NCBI GenBank assembly: GCA_030634785.1 | Contig: DAOWAC010000043.1 | Location: forward strand, 1-7,785 | Direction: 5' to 3' | DNA from: Chloroflexota bacterium | GTDB taxonomy: Archaea; Iainarchaeota; Iainarchaeia; Iainarchaeales; GCA-2688035 | Length of the DNA: 7,785 bases | Part shown: positions 1 to 5,831 of the stretch, piece after piece | How the letters are laid out: each line of letters starts with the position of its first letter | How positions within the stretch are numbered: the stretch's first letter is position 1 | The notes under the pieces: model-generated | Seen by the model: only the letters and a program-made list of their open reading frames with translations | What the model was told of the DNA's origin: nothing | Database searches by the model: none | Position numbers and translations under genes: made by a program

Positions 1-329
1 GCAAACATTGAGTGAACAGCTAATCTAACCTGATTTTGGTTTTGGTAAACATTTTGTTTGATTGTTTCAAGTTCTTGAATCTCTTGGTTCATTTCTTGTC
101 GCATTTGCTGTATCATTTGGCTCAATTCTTTTGAATTTTCGGCCTTTATTTGTCCCATCTGTTTAATCATTATTACCTGTACGTTGTCAGTATTTTGCAC
201 GTCTTGTTGTATTTGTTGTTCTTGGTCAGGTACTTGCCCAAGCTGATTTGGATTATTTACAGAAACGCAAGCGCTTCCAGCAAATAGTAAAGCCATCAAT
301 ATCAAAATAATACTAATCATTTTTTTCAT
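1..329 (-). CDS. Exported Gln-rich coiled-coil protein, 3' end cut off by window edge
   Basis: The reading frame is open from an ATG at 329 down to the left edge, giving 109 residues without a stop, so the C-terminus is missing. Residues 1-20 look like a signal peptide or anchor: basic start (MKK), a hydrophobic core at about 4-17, then GSAC. Cys21 could be a lipidation site, but Gly at -3 does not fit a canonical lipobox, so a lipoprotein is only possible. Residues 27-52 are a polar Gln/Asn/Asp-rich linker. Residues 55-105 are rich in Gln, Glu, Lys and spaced Met/Ile/Leu, consistent with a coiled-coil helix facing outside the membrane. A good SD (GAGGT) lies 7 nt upstream of this ATG. Another ATG at 331-333 is in a frame that stops after six codons. 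The Asn/Gln-rich stretch running into RLAVHSMF resembles uncharacterised archaeal exported proteins as I remember them, but that is unverified. No function is assigned. Confidence 0.7.
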   Translation of the reverse strand, partial: MKKMISIILILMALLFAGSACVSVNNPNQLGQVPDQEQQIQQDVQNTDNVQVIMIKQMGQIKAENSKELSQMIQQMRQEMNQEIQELETIKQNVYQNQNQVRLAVHSMF

Positions 330-336
330 TCATTTT

Positions 337-341
337 ACCTC
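337..341 (-). promoter_or_regulatory. Shine-Dalgarno GAGGT of the coiled-coil gene
   Basis: On the minus strand GAGGT sits 7 nt before the ATG at 329-327. It selects this start over the out-of-frame ATG at 333-331. Confidence 0.65.
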
Positions 342-379
342 ATTGTTATAACTGCCTGTGATATTGTACTGTTTTATTC

Positions 380-388
380 TTTTTAAAT
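380..388 (-). promoter_or_regulatory. Possible TATA box for the leftward coiled-coil gene
   Basis: The minus strand reads ATTTAAAAA here. Archaeal spacing of about 26 nt would place transcription start near 358, leaving a leader of about 28 nt that contains the GAGGT site. This is a pattern match in AT-rich DNA, so support is weak. Confidence 0.3.
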
Positions 389-460
389 GTTGTATATTTG
401 CCTATGCAATCTCGGCAAAACTTTTTTTCTTGGTTTTCTACCTGTGCAATTATGCGACTA

Positions 461-468
461 TTTATATG
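461..468 (+). promoter_or_regulatory. Possible TATA box for the rightward P-type ATPase
   Basis: TTTATATG on the plus strand would start transcription near 490 and give a leader of about 80 nt. A second candidate, ACATTTAAC at 530-538, would place the start near 560, almost on the SD. The sequence alone does not decide between them. Confidence 0.25.
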
Positions 469-557
469 TATTATTAACACATTGTTATATGGGATGAGTG
501 TTGGGTTGATTAGAAAGCTGGAAAATAATACATTTAACCGAAAACTTTTCTTTTTTT

Positions 558-563
558 GGTGAT
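558..563 (+). promoter_or_regulatory. Shine-Dalgarno GGTGAT of the P-type ATPase
   Basis: GGTGAT matches the archaeal SD core and lies 6 nt before the ATG at 570. This supports 570 as the real start of the ATPase reading frame and shows that the N-terminal segment is meant to be translated. Confidence 0.65.
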
Positions 564-569
564 TGTTAA

Positions 570-893
570 ATGGAAAAATTTGCTGAAATGAAAACCACCG
601 ATGTTTTGAAACAGTTTGAAAGTAGTTTAATAGGCTTGACCGAAGAAGAAGCCACCAACAGATTAGAGAAATACGGTTTTAACGAATTAAAAGAAAGGAA
701 AAAAACAACTCCTGCAAAAATTTTGTTAAGACAACTCGGCGATTTAATGGTCTGGGTTCTTTTTGCAGCCGCACTCACATCATATTTTATTGGTGAAACA
801 ATAAACTTTTGGGCCATCACCGTCATAATAATTTTTATAATTATACTGGGTTTTGTTCAAGAATTCAAAGAAGCGAAAGCAATGGCCGTCTGA
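570..893 (+). CDS. P2-type cation-transporting ATPase, N-terminal segment ending at an in-frame TGA
   Basis: These 107 residues are the normal N-terminus of a P2-type ATPase. Residues about 5-50 match the cation-transporter N-terminal domain (pattern GLTEEEA..RLEKYGFNEL). Membrane helices M1 and M2 follow at about 58-76 and 80-99. FVQEFKEAKAM then enters the linker to the actuator domain, where the TGA at 891-893 stops it. The downstream frame (900-3245) continues in the same phase and supplies everything else, so this is half of one gene, not a separate gene. By itself it has no actuator, phosphorylation or nucleotide-binding domain and cannot pump. The start is fixed by the SD at 558-563. 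Explanations for the stop are a real nonsense mutation, a sequencing or assembly error, or recoding. A truncated pseudogene or an error seems likeliest. Confidence 0.8.
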   Translation: MEKFAEMKTTDVLKQFESSLIGLTEEEATNRLEKYGFNELKERKKTTPAKILLRQLGDLMVWVLFAAALTSYFIGETINFWAITVIIIFIIILGFVQEFKEAKAMAV

Positions 894-899
894 AAAAAA
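891..899 (+). other. In-frame TGA followed by AAAAAA between the two ATPase segments
   Basis: The frame reads GTC TGA AAA AAA ATG. Codon 108 of an otherwise continuous 891-codon gene is TGA. Members of this family, as I know them, usually carry Leu-Lys-Lys-Met here, so TTA to TGA is the simplest single change. The ATG at 900 could permit reinitiation 6 nt after the stop, but it has no SD of its own. Confidence 0.85.
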
Positions 900-3245
900 A
901 TGGTGAAACAGACAACCAAAGTTATTCGCAACAACAAAGTGAAGGAAATTCTAACAAAAGAGCTTGTTCCAGGCGATGTTCTGTTGCTTGAAACAGGCGA
1001 TAAGATTCCTGCCGATGCAAAAATACTGGAAGTAATTGGTTTAAGGGCTGATGAGTCAGCCTTAACCGGCGAAAGTCAAACCGTAGAAAAAGCGATAGAA
1101 GGCCTTGTTTTTGCAGGCACAAGTATTGTTCATGGAAAATGCAAAGCTATTGTTTTTGCAACAGGAATGCAGACCAAAATAGGTAAAATTGCAGAACTGA
1201 TTCAGACCGAGGAAGAAAAGACTCCGCTCCAAATAAAAATTGCAAGGCTGGCTAAAACAATTGCAATAATTGCAGTATTAGTCTGTACCCTTATATTTAT
1301 TCTAGGCTTGTTGAGGGGAGCGCCTGCGGCAGCAATGCTAATTGTTGCCCTTGCCCTAGCTGTTGCAGCGGTTCCGGAAGGACTGCCGCTAACTTTAACA
1401 GTTACCCTTTCCAGAGGAATGTATACTCTGGCAAAACACAGTGCAGTAATAAGGAGAATGCTTGCAGTTGAAACACTTGGAAGCACAACCATAATATGCA
1501 CTGATAAAACAGGGACGCTGACAAAAAATGAGATGACTGTGGAAAAAATCTTTGTCAATGACTGTGTGATTGATGTTTCCGGTATTGGATATGTACCAAG
1601 GGGAGAATTTTCTGTTAAGGGACAAAACATTGATACAAAAAGCAACAAAACAACTGCATTAATGCTAAAAGCAGGCGCTTTATGCAACAACGCCTTTCTC
1701 GAGAAAAAAAAAGGTCAATGGGAAACAATTGGCGATCCAACAGAAGCAGCACTTATTGTTTTGGCTGCAAAAGCAGGGGAATGGAAGGATGATTTGGAAG
1801 AAAAAAATCAGCGACTGGAAGAACTCGTTTTTACCAGTGAAAGAAAAATGATGAGCTGTGTTTATCAAACAGGAAAAGAAAAAATTGTTTTTGCCAAAGG
1901 AGCACCTGAAACAATTCTGGAAAAATGTGCCTTTATTCAAAAAAACGGAAAAACAGAAAGGCTTTCAAAAAAAGAAGCAGATCAAATTCTAAAAACAAAC
2001 GAACAATTTGCAGGTAATGCTCTAAGAGTCCTTGGTTTTGCTTACAAAGAAATTTCGTCAACTCTAACTCCTAAGAACATTGAAAAAGACCTGACTTTCC
2101 TTGGACTTGCTGCAATGATTGACCCCCCGCGAAAAGAAGCAAAACACGCAATTGAAACATGCAAAACTGCTGGAATAAAAACAGTAATGATAACAGGTGA
2201 CAACGAGCACACTGCAAAAGCAATTGCAAACGAAATCGGTCTGATAAATGACGGAGACAAAAGAATAGTTACAGGAAAAGAATTGGATGAAATGAATGAT
2301 GAAGAATTCGAAAGCATTGTTGAACAAACAGTGATTTATGCAAGAACACGCCCTGAACATAAAATGAGAATTGTTAAAACCCTGCAAAAAAAGGGCGAAA
2401 TTGTTGCAATGACAGGAGACGGCATAAACGATGCGCCTGCCGTAAAAAAAGCAGACATTGGCATAGCAATGGGTATCAAAGGAACAGATGTCACAAAAGA
2501 ATCAGCAGACATGATTTTGACAGACGACAACTTTGCAACAATAGTTGAAGCAGTTGAGGGCGGAAGGACAATCTACGAAAACATAAGAAAATTCACCACC
2601 TATCTTCTTTCAAGAAATTTCACTGAAGTAATCTTAATAGTCGTGGGCATCAGCCTATTAAACTTCAATTTTTTGCCATTGCTTGCTCTGCAAATTCTTT
2701 TCATAAACGCCTGTGCGGAAGTACTTCCTGCACTGGCCTTGGGAGCGGAACCAGCAGAAAAAGGAATAATGCAAAAACCACCAAGAAATCCAAAAGAAAG
2801 ATTCCTAACGAAAAAAAACACAACAATAATACTAACAATGGCTGTGTTTATGGCTCTAATGGCATTCGCAGTATTTGTTTACGCAAATCCAACAGCAAAC
2901 ATTGAAAAAGCAAGAACAATGGTATTTGCAACAATAATTATCATGGTAATAGTTAACACATTCAACTTTAGGTCGCTTGAAGAATCAATATTTAAAATAG
3001 GGTTCTTTACGAACAAATGGATGTTTCCGGCGATAGCCACAGTAGCCATAACAACACTAATAGTAATGTATATTCCTTTTTTCCAAGAAATATTCGAGTT
3101 TGTAACACTAAATATGTTAGAATGGCTAATCTGCATATTGGCTGCATTCGCTACTTTCATCTTCCTTGAAGTGCTAAAATTTTTCATGAATCGGAAAAAA
3201 AGAAGTGCTATAGAAAAAGGAATTATGAATTCTGTTTGTCCCTAA
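900..3245 (+). CDS. P2-type (Ca2+-transporting-like) P-type ATPase, main catalytic segment
   Basis: This segment carries the catalytic core of a P-type ATPase that pumps a cation, most like Ca2+, across the cytoplasmic membrane using ATP. Numbering from 570, counting the TGA as residue 108: actuator loop TGES at 166-169; M4 with PEGL at 269-272, the SERCA-type Ca2+-binding helix; phosphorylation site DKTGTLT with Asp312; KGAP in the nucleotide-binding domain at 443-446; TGDN at 542-545; hinge TGDGINDAP at about 615-623. The C-terminal M5-M10 follow. M5 keeps the Asn and Glu (RNFTEV, 683 and 686) that align with SERCA site residues. M6 has Asn713, but Glu717 where SERCA has Asp800. Read through, the protein is 891 residues, normal for P2A/P2B pumps. 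Translated alone from 900 it lacks M1-M2 and would probably not fold into a working pump. The 3' end overlaps the opposing CBS gene by 23 bp. The exact cation is not certain. Confidence 0.9.
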   Translation: MVKQTTKVIRNNKVKEILTKELVPGDVLLLETGDKIPADAKILEVIGLRADESALTGESQTVEKAIEGLVFAGTSIVHGKCKAIVFATGMQTKIGKIAELIQTEEEKTPLQIKIARLAKTIAIIAVLVCTLIFILGLLRGAPAAAMLIVALALAVAAVPEGLPLTLTVTLSRGMYTLAKHSAVIRRMLAVETLGSTTIICTDKTGTLTKNEMTVEKIFVNDCVIDVSGIGYVPRGEFSVKGQNIDTKSNKTTALMLKAGALCNNAFLEKKKGQWETIGDPTEAALIVLAAKAGEWKDDLEEKNQRLEELVFTSERKMMSCVYQTGKEKIVFAKGAPETILEKCAFIQKNGKTERLSKKEADQILKTNEQFAGNALRVLGFAYKEISSTLTPKNIEKDLTFLGLAAMIDPPRKEAKHAIETCKTAGIKTVMITGDNEHTAKAIANEIGLINDGDKRIVTGKELDEMNDEEFESIVEQTVIYARTRPEHKMRIVKTLQKKGEIVAMTGDGINDAPAVKKADIGIAMGIKGTDVTKESADMILTDDNFATIVEAVEGGRTIYENIRKFTTYLLSRNFTEVILIVVGISLLNFNFLPLLALQILFINACAEVLPALALGAEPAEKGIMQKPPRNPKERFLTKKNTTIILTMAVFMALMAFAVFVYANPTANIEKARTMVFATIIIMVIVNTFNFRSLEESIFKIGFFTNKWMFPAIATVAITTLIVMYIPFFQEIFEFVTLNMLEWLICILAAFATFIFLEVLKFFMNRKKRSAIEKGIMNSVCP

Positions 3246-3669
3246 TTTTATTAAGGAATAAGTTGCTTAAGCCATAAATTAATTCAAAGCAGTCCAGCTC
3301 ACCAATTAGTTTCCCTTTTCTGCAGACTGGAATGTCTTGTAACTCAAACTTTCTGGCCACAATCAAAGTATCTTCAAGGCTGTCTTCAAGTTGAACAATT
3401 GTCGGCGAAATCATTATCTCCATTGCAGTAGTCTTTTTTGGTTCTTTCATAGAAGAAAAGAGGGCAGTAGACGAAAAACCCTTTCCAAACATATCAAATA
3501 TTTCCTTCAGCCTTATTACTCCCCTCAGGTTGCCTTTTTTGTCCACTACAAAAACAGTTCTTGTTGCCTTGTTCTTAAACAAGACCTTTATGATTTTTTC
3601 CATTGAATCGCTTTCTTCAACCTTGTCAGTATAACCAGAAAACTTTTGGTACAAATCTTTCACTTTCAA
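3223..3669 (-). CDS. Stand-alone CBS-domain pair protein
   Basis: The product is 148 residues with two CBS motifs forming one Bateman module, at about 10-60 (VFVVDKKGNLRGVIRLKEIF) and 84-138 (IPVCRKGKLIGELDCFELI). There is no signal peptide or membrane helix, so it is cytosolic. CBS pairs typically bind adenosyl ligands (AMP, ATP, SAM) and control partner proteins. No output domain is present, so it probably acts in trans. The start is TTG at 3669, chosen because AGAGGTGA lies 5 nt upstream and the product then begins MKVKDLY, a common CBS start. A longer frame from TTG at 3714 lacks an SD and would begin almost inside the promoter. It is transcribed divergently from the Kef antiporter, which makes that transporter a candidate partner. 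The 3' end overlaps the ATPase by 23 bp. The fold is confident; ligand and partner are inference. Confidence 0.85.
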   Translation of the reverse strand: MKVKDLYQKFSGYTDKVEESDSMEKIIKVLFKNKATRTVFVVDKKGNLRGVIRLKEIFDMFGKGFSSTALFSSMKEPKKTTAMEIMISPTIVQLEDSLEDTLIVARKFELQDIPVCRKGKLIGELDCFELIYGLSNLFLNKIRDKQNS

Positions 3670-3674
3670 TGCAT

Positions 3675-3682
3675 TCACCTCT
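3675..3682 (-). promoter_or_regulatory. Shine-Dalgarno AGAGGTGA selecting the TTG start of the CBS protein
   Basis: AGAGGTGA on the minus strand is 5 nt upstream of TTG at 3669-3667. The only nearby ATG, at 3673-3671, is in a frame that stops two codons later, so the TTG is the supported start. Confidence 0.65.
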
Positions 3683-3721
3683 TCTTTGCACAGAAATATT
3701 CTATTATTGTTCAATTACAAA

Positions 3722-3733
3722 ATATTTAAATAT
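3722..3733 (+). promoter_or_regulatory. Palindromic TATA element shared by divergent CBS and Kef genes
   Basis: ATATTTAAATAT is a perfect 12-bp palindrome between the two divergent genes and matches an archaeal TATA box on either strand. At about 26 nt spacing, rightward transcription would start near 3753 (about 26 nt before the Kef GTG) and leftward near 3702 (about 33 nt before the CBS TTG, leaving room for its SD). The sequence on the rightward upstream side, ATTACAAA, looks more like a BRE (TFB recognition element) than that on the other side, so rightward firing may be favoured. Confidence 0.5.
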
Positions 3734-3778
3734 GCGTTATACCCTTATTCATTAAAAAAGTGCTTTATTGTGGTCTAA

Positions 3779-5491
3779 GTGGATTTAACCCTTTTGATGG
3801 ATTTGGGAATCGTAATAGTTTTTGGCACCCTTATGGGTTGCGTTGCCAAGCTGTTAAAGCAACCAATGCTCATTGCCTATATTGTTGCAGGCATAATCAT
3901 TAGCCCGATTGGCCTGGCTTTGATAACAAGCCCACTAGAAATCGCCATTTTGGCCGAATTGGGTGTGGCGTTCCTGCTGTTTACAATTGGAATACAATCA
4001 AATTTTGGGCAATTGTTTAAGCTGAAAAACACCATAATAATCGGCTCATTAACACAAGTTGTAACCACCACCGGAATTGTTTTGGTTCTAATGTACTTAG
4101 CAGGTCTGGGCTTCACTGAATCACTCTATTTGGGTCTTATTCTGGCTTTTAGCAGCACAGCGATTGTTGTCAAACAGTTGTCAAACATGAATTTAATTAG
4201 CACTTTGCACGGAAGGCTCATCGTCGGCTTTGCCCTGGTCCAAGACACGCTGGCTATCCTGCTATTGCCAATCCTAGCAGCCCAACAAATGACGTTCTCG
4301 TTTTCCATGGCTGGCAATATTTTGCTAAGCTTTATTGTTCTAGCTGGTCTTGCAGTTTTGCTAAACAGACTGGTTTTACCAAGACTGTTGAAACGTTTTG
4401 AAAAGACAAAAGAGCTTTTCTACCTAATCCTATTGTCCTGCTGCTTTGCATTCATTTACCTGTCAAACGTCCTAAATTTTTCAATAGTAGTCGGGGCATT
4501 CATCGGTGGTTTAAACCTTTCAGCACTACCCTACAGCAAGGAAGCATCCGACAGAATAACTGGTCTGAGGGACTTCTTTGCAACAATATTCTTCGTTTCC
4601 CTTGGAATGCAGGCCAGCCTTGCCTTTTTCGGATTGCCAATAGCCATTCTCCTATTAATGTTCTTGGTTGTTTACTTCCTTAACCCACTTATCTACTTCT
4701 TCATTTCTCTAGCCTCAGGCCTCAAAAGCAAAAGTGCATTGTTTGTCGGCCTGGCACTTGGACAGGCAAGCGAATTCTCATTCATTCTGGCCAACCAAGG
4801 CTTCAGATTAGGCCAGATTTCCCCAGGGTTGTTCTCCGCAAGTATTCTTGTAATAACGGTTTCAATGGCCTCAACACCCTACTTTATGGAACACAACGAA
4901 GGCATCTACTCCTTCTTGAACAAAATCGGAAAACACTTTTTCCCAGTCATTTACAGAACCAAATTCGGCAAAAAAGAAGAAAAACTGGAATACCTGCCAA
5001 AAAAGCCACTTGAAAAGCACACAGTAATCATGGGTACAGGCGTGCTAGGTCAACAGCTTGTTTCAGCCCTTAAAGAAACACACTCATTGATTGCAGTAGA
5101 CCATGACTCAAATGTAGTCCAAAAACTAATAAACAAAAAACTTCCAATTGTTTACGGCGAAGCAAACAACAGGGAAGTATGGCAAAAAGTAGGGCTTGCA
5201 AAAGCAAAAGTCCTGCTTCTAACAATTCCGGACACAAACAAAGTCGCTACAGTAATTCAAAATGCAAAAAAAACAAACCCTGAAATAGTCGCAATCGCCA
5301 AAGCAAGAAACTTCAAAGACGCGTTAGAATTGTACAAAAGTGACGCAGACTACGTTGTTCTGCCAGAAGTTATAGGCTCCAACACCCTGCTAAAACACCT
5401 AACCCACTTTTTGGAAACCGGGCAGAGAAACAGAATATCAAACTTGCAAGACGAATTCGTTACCTATTTAAACGAAAAAGCAAAAGAATAG
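3779..5491 (+). CDS. Kef-type (CPA2) cation:proton antiporter with TrkA-N domain
   Basis: This 570-residue inner-membrane protein should exchange K+ or Na+ for H+ to control cytoplasmic pH and cation content. Residues 1-370 hold about a dozen hydrophobic helices of the Na+/H+ exchanger fold. Marks are QPMLIAYIVAG near 28-38, the Gln155-Asp156 pair in ALVQDTLAI (the CPA2 ion-site position), FFVSLGM at 271-277 and SEFSFIL at 331-337. After a basic linker (about 385-412) comes a TrkA-N/RCK Rossmann domain at about 413-530: GTGVLG at 419-424, acidic Asp441 ending strand 2, and YGEA at 459-462, where Asp is commoner than Glu. It should bind NAD(H) or another nucleotide and gate transport. No TrkA-C domain follows. 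The start is GTG 3779 with only a weak GTGGT upstream; ATG 3797 is an alternative that would remove six residues. The promoter is shared with the divergent CBS gene. Confidence 0.9.
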   Translation: MDLTLLMDLGIVIVFGTLMGCVAKLLKQPMLIAYIVAGIIISPIGLALITSPLEIAILAELGVAFLLFTIGIQSNFGQLFKLKNTIIIGSLTQVVTTTGIVLVLMYLAGLGFTESLYLGLILAFSSTAIVVKQLSNMNLISTLHGRLIVGFALVQDTLAILLLPILAAQQMTFSFSMAGNILLSFIVLAGLAVLLNRLVLPRLLKRFEKTKELFYLILLSCCFAFIYLSNVLNFSIVVGAFIGGLNLSALPYSKEASDRITGLRDFFATIFFVSLGMQASLAFFGLPIAILLLMFLVVYFLNPLIYFFISLASGLKSKSALFVGLALGQASEFSFILANQGFRLGQISPGLFSASILVITVSMASTPYFMEHNEGIYSFLNKIGKHFFPVIYRTKFGKKEEKLEYLPKKPLEKHTVIMGTGVLGQQLVSALKETHSLIAVDHDSNVVQKLINKKLPIVYGEANNREVWQKVGLAKAKVLLLTIPDTNKVATVIQNAKKTNPEIVAIAKARNFKDALELYKSDADYVVLPEVIGSNTLLKHLTHFLETGQRNRISNLQDEFVTYLNEKAKE

Positions 5492-5783
5492 AACAAGTGA
5501 ATAAGTTTCTTTAAGCAGAGATAATAAATAGATTTTACACTTAATTAAAGTTGGGGGGGGGCGGAAAAAGATAAACCTGACCAAACTACAATGTTATAAA
5601 AGCCAATCATTGATTCTTTTCCTTATTTTATTGTTTCTAAGGTGTTTATCAAAACCTACAGCTAATGCAGAAGTAGACCTCCTAATAGTCTATAAAAACA
5701 GATATCGGTAAACGGTTAAAAGGACTTTTATTGAATCTTTTTTAAAAATTCCCTAAAAGGTTTTTTCCTAACAAAAGCAAAGA

Positions 5784-5797
5784 CTTTTTAATAAAAA
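5784..5797 (+). promoter_or_regulatory. Probable TATA box of the SIMPL gene
   Basis: CTTTTTAATAAAAA is centred near 5789. Archaeal spacing places transcription start near 5814, directly before the strong SD at 5815, giving a short leader of about 18 nt. Confidence 0.4.
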
Positions 5798-5814
5798 ACC
5801 CGTTCTTAGTTTGC

Positions 5815-5823
5815 AAGGAGGTG
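5815..5823 (+). promoter_or_regulatory. Shine-Dalgarno AAGGAGGTG deciding the SIMPL start
   Basis: AAGGAGGTG is the strongest SD in the window and lies 8 nt before ATG 5832. It rules out the in-frame TTG at 5811, whose first codons would overlap the SD itself. Confidence 0.85.
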
Positions 5824-5831
5824 AAAACAAA

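Larger units (their letters stand above)
5492..5831 (+). other. 340-bp intergenic region without a recognisable gene
   Basis: Both strands are broken by frequent stops, and no short frame with a credible RBS and start was found. The region holds a run of nine G at 5553-5561 flanked by AT-rich DNA, an isolated TATA-like TTATAAAAG at 5594-5602, a short AAAAG/CTTTT dyad around 5720-5731, and at its right end the promoter and SD of the SIMPL gene. No tRNA or other known RNA fold was recognised. A small RNA from the 5594 box is possible but unsupported. Confidence 0.5.

Noticed and set aside
494..562. 22-codon frame upstream of the ATPase whose stop falls in the ATPase SD
   Set aside because: Translational coupling was considered, but it lacks an SD, has low-complexity composition, and nothing else supports it.
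891..893. Genome-wide TGA reassignment (Gly or Trp) or selenocysteine
   Set aside because: Only one internal TGA is seen, Trp is TGG here, the family has no conserved Gly, Trp or Cys/Sec at this site, and no SECIS-like hairpin was seen nearby. It cannot be excluded without the genome.
900..902. ATG 900 as the native start of a short ATPase
   Set aside because: It has no SD, begins mid-linker, and the upstream in-frame segment is an obvious M1-M2 N-terminus with its own good SD.
1202..1690. 162-residue antisense frame inside the ATPase
   Set aside because: It lies opposite the catalytic region, mirrors its codon pattern, and has no RBS or recognisable domain; it is a shadow. The same applies to the other antisense frames within the ATPase, antiporter and SIMPL genes and the plus-strand frames opposite the channel gene.
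3670..3714. Upstream TTG start at 3714 adding 15 residues to the CBS protein
   Set aside because: No SD precedes it, it would begin within 10 bp of the TATA element, and AGAGGTGA points to TTG 3669.
5811..5831. TTG start at 5811 for the SIMPL protein
   Set aside because: Its first codons are the SD AAGGAGGTG itself; ATG 5832 is correctly spaced.
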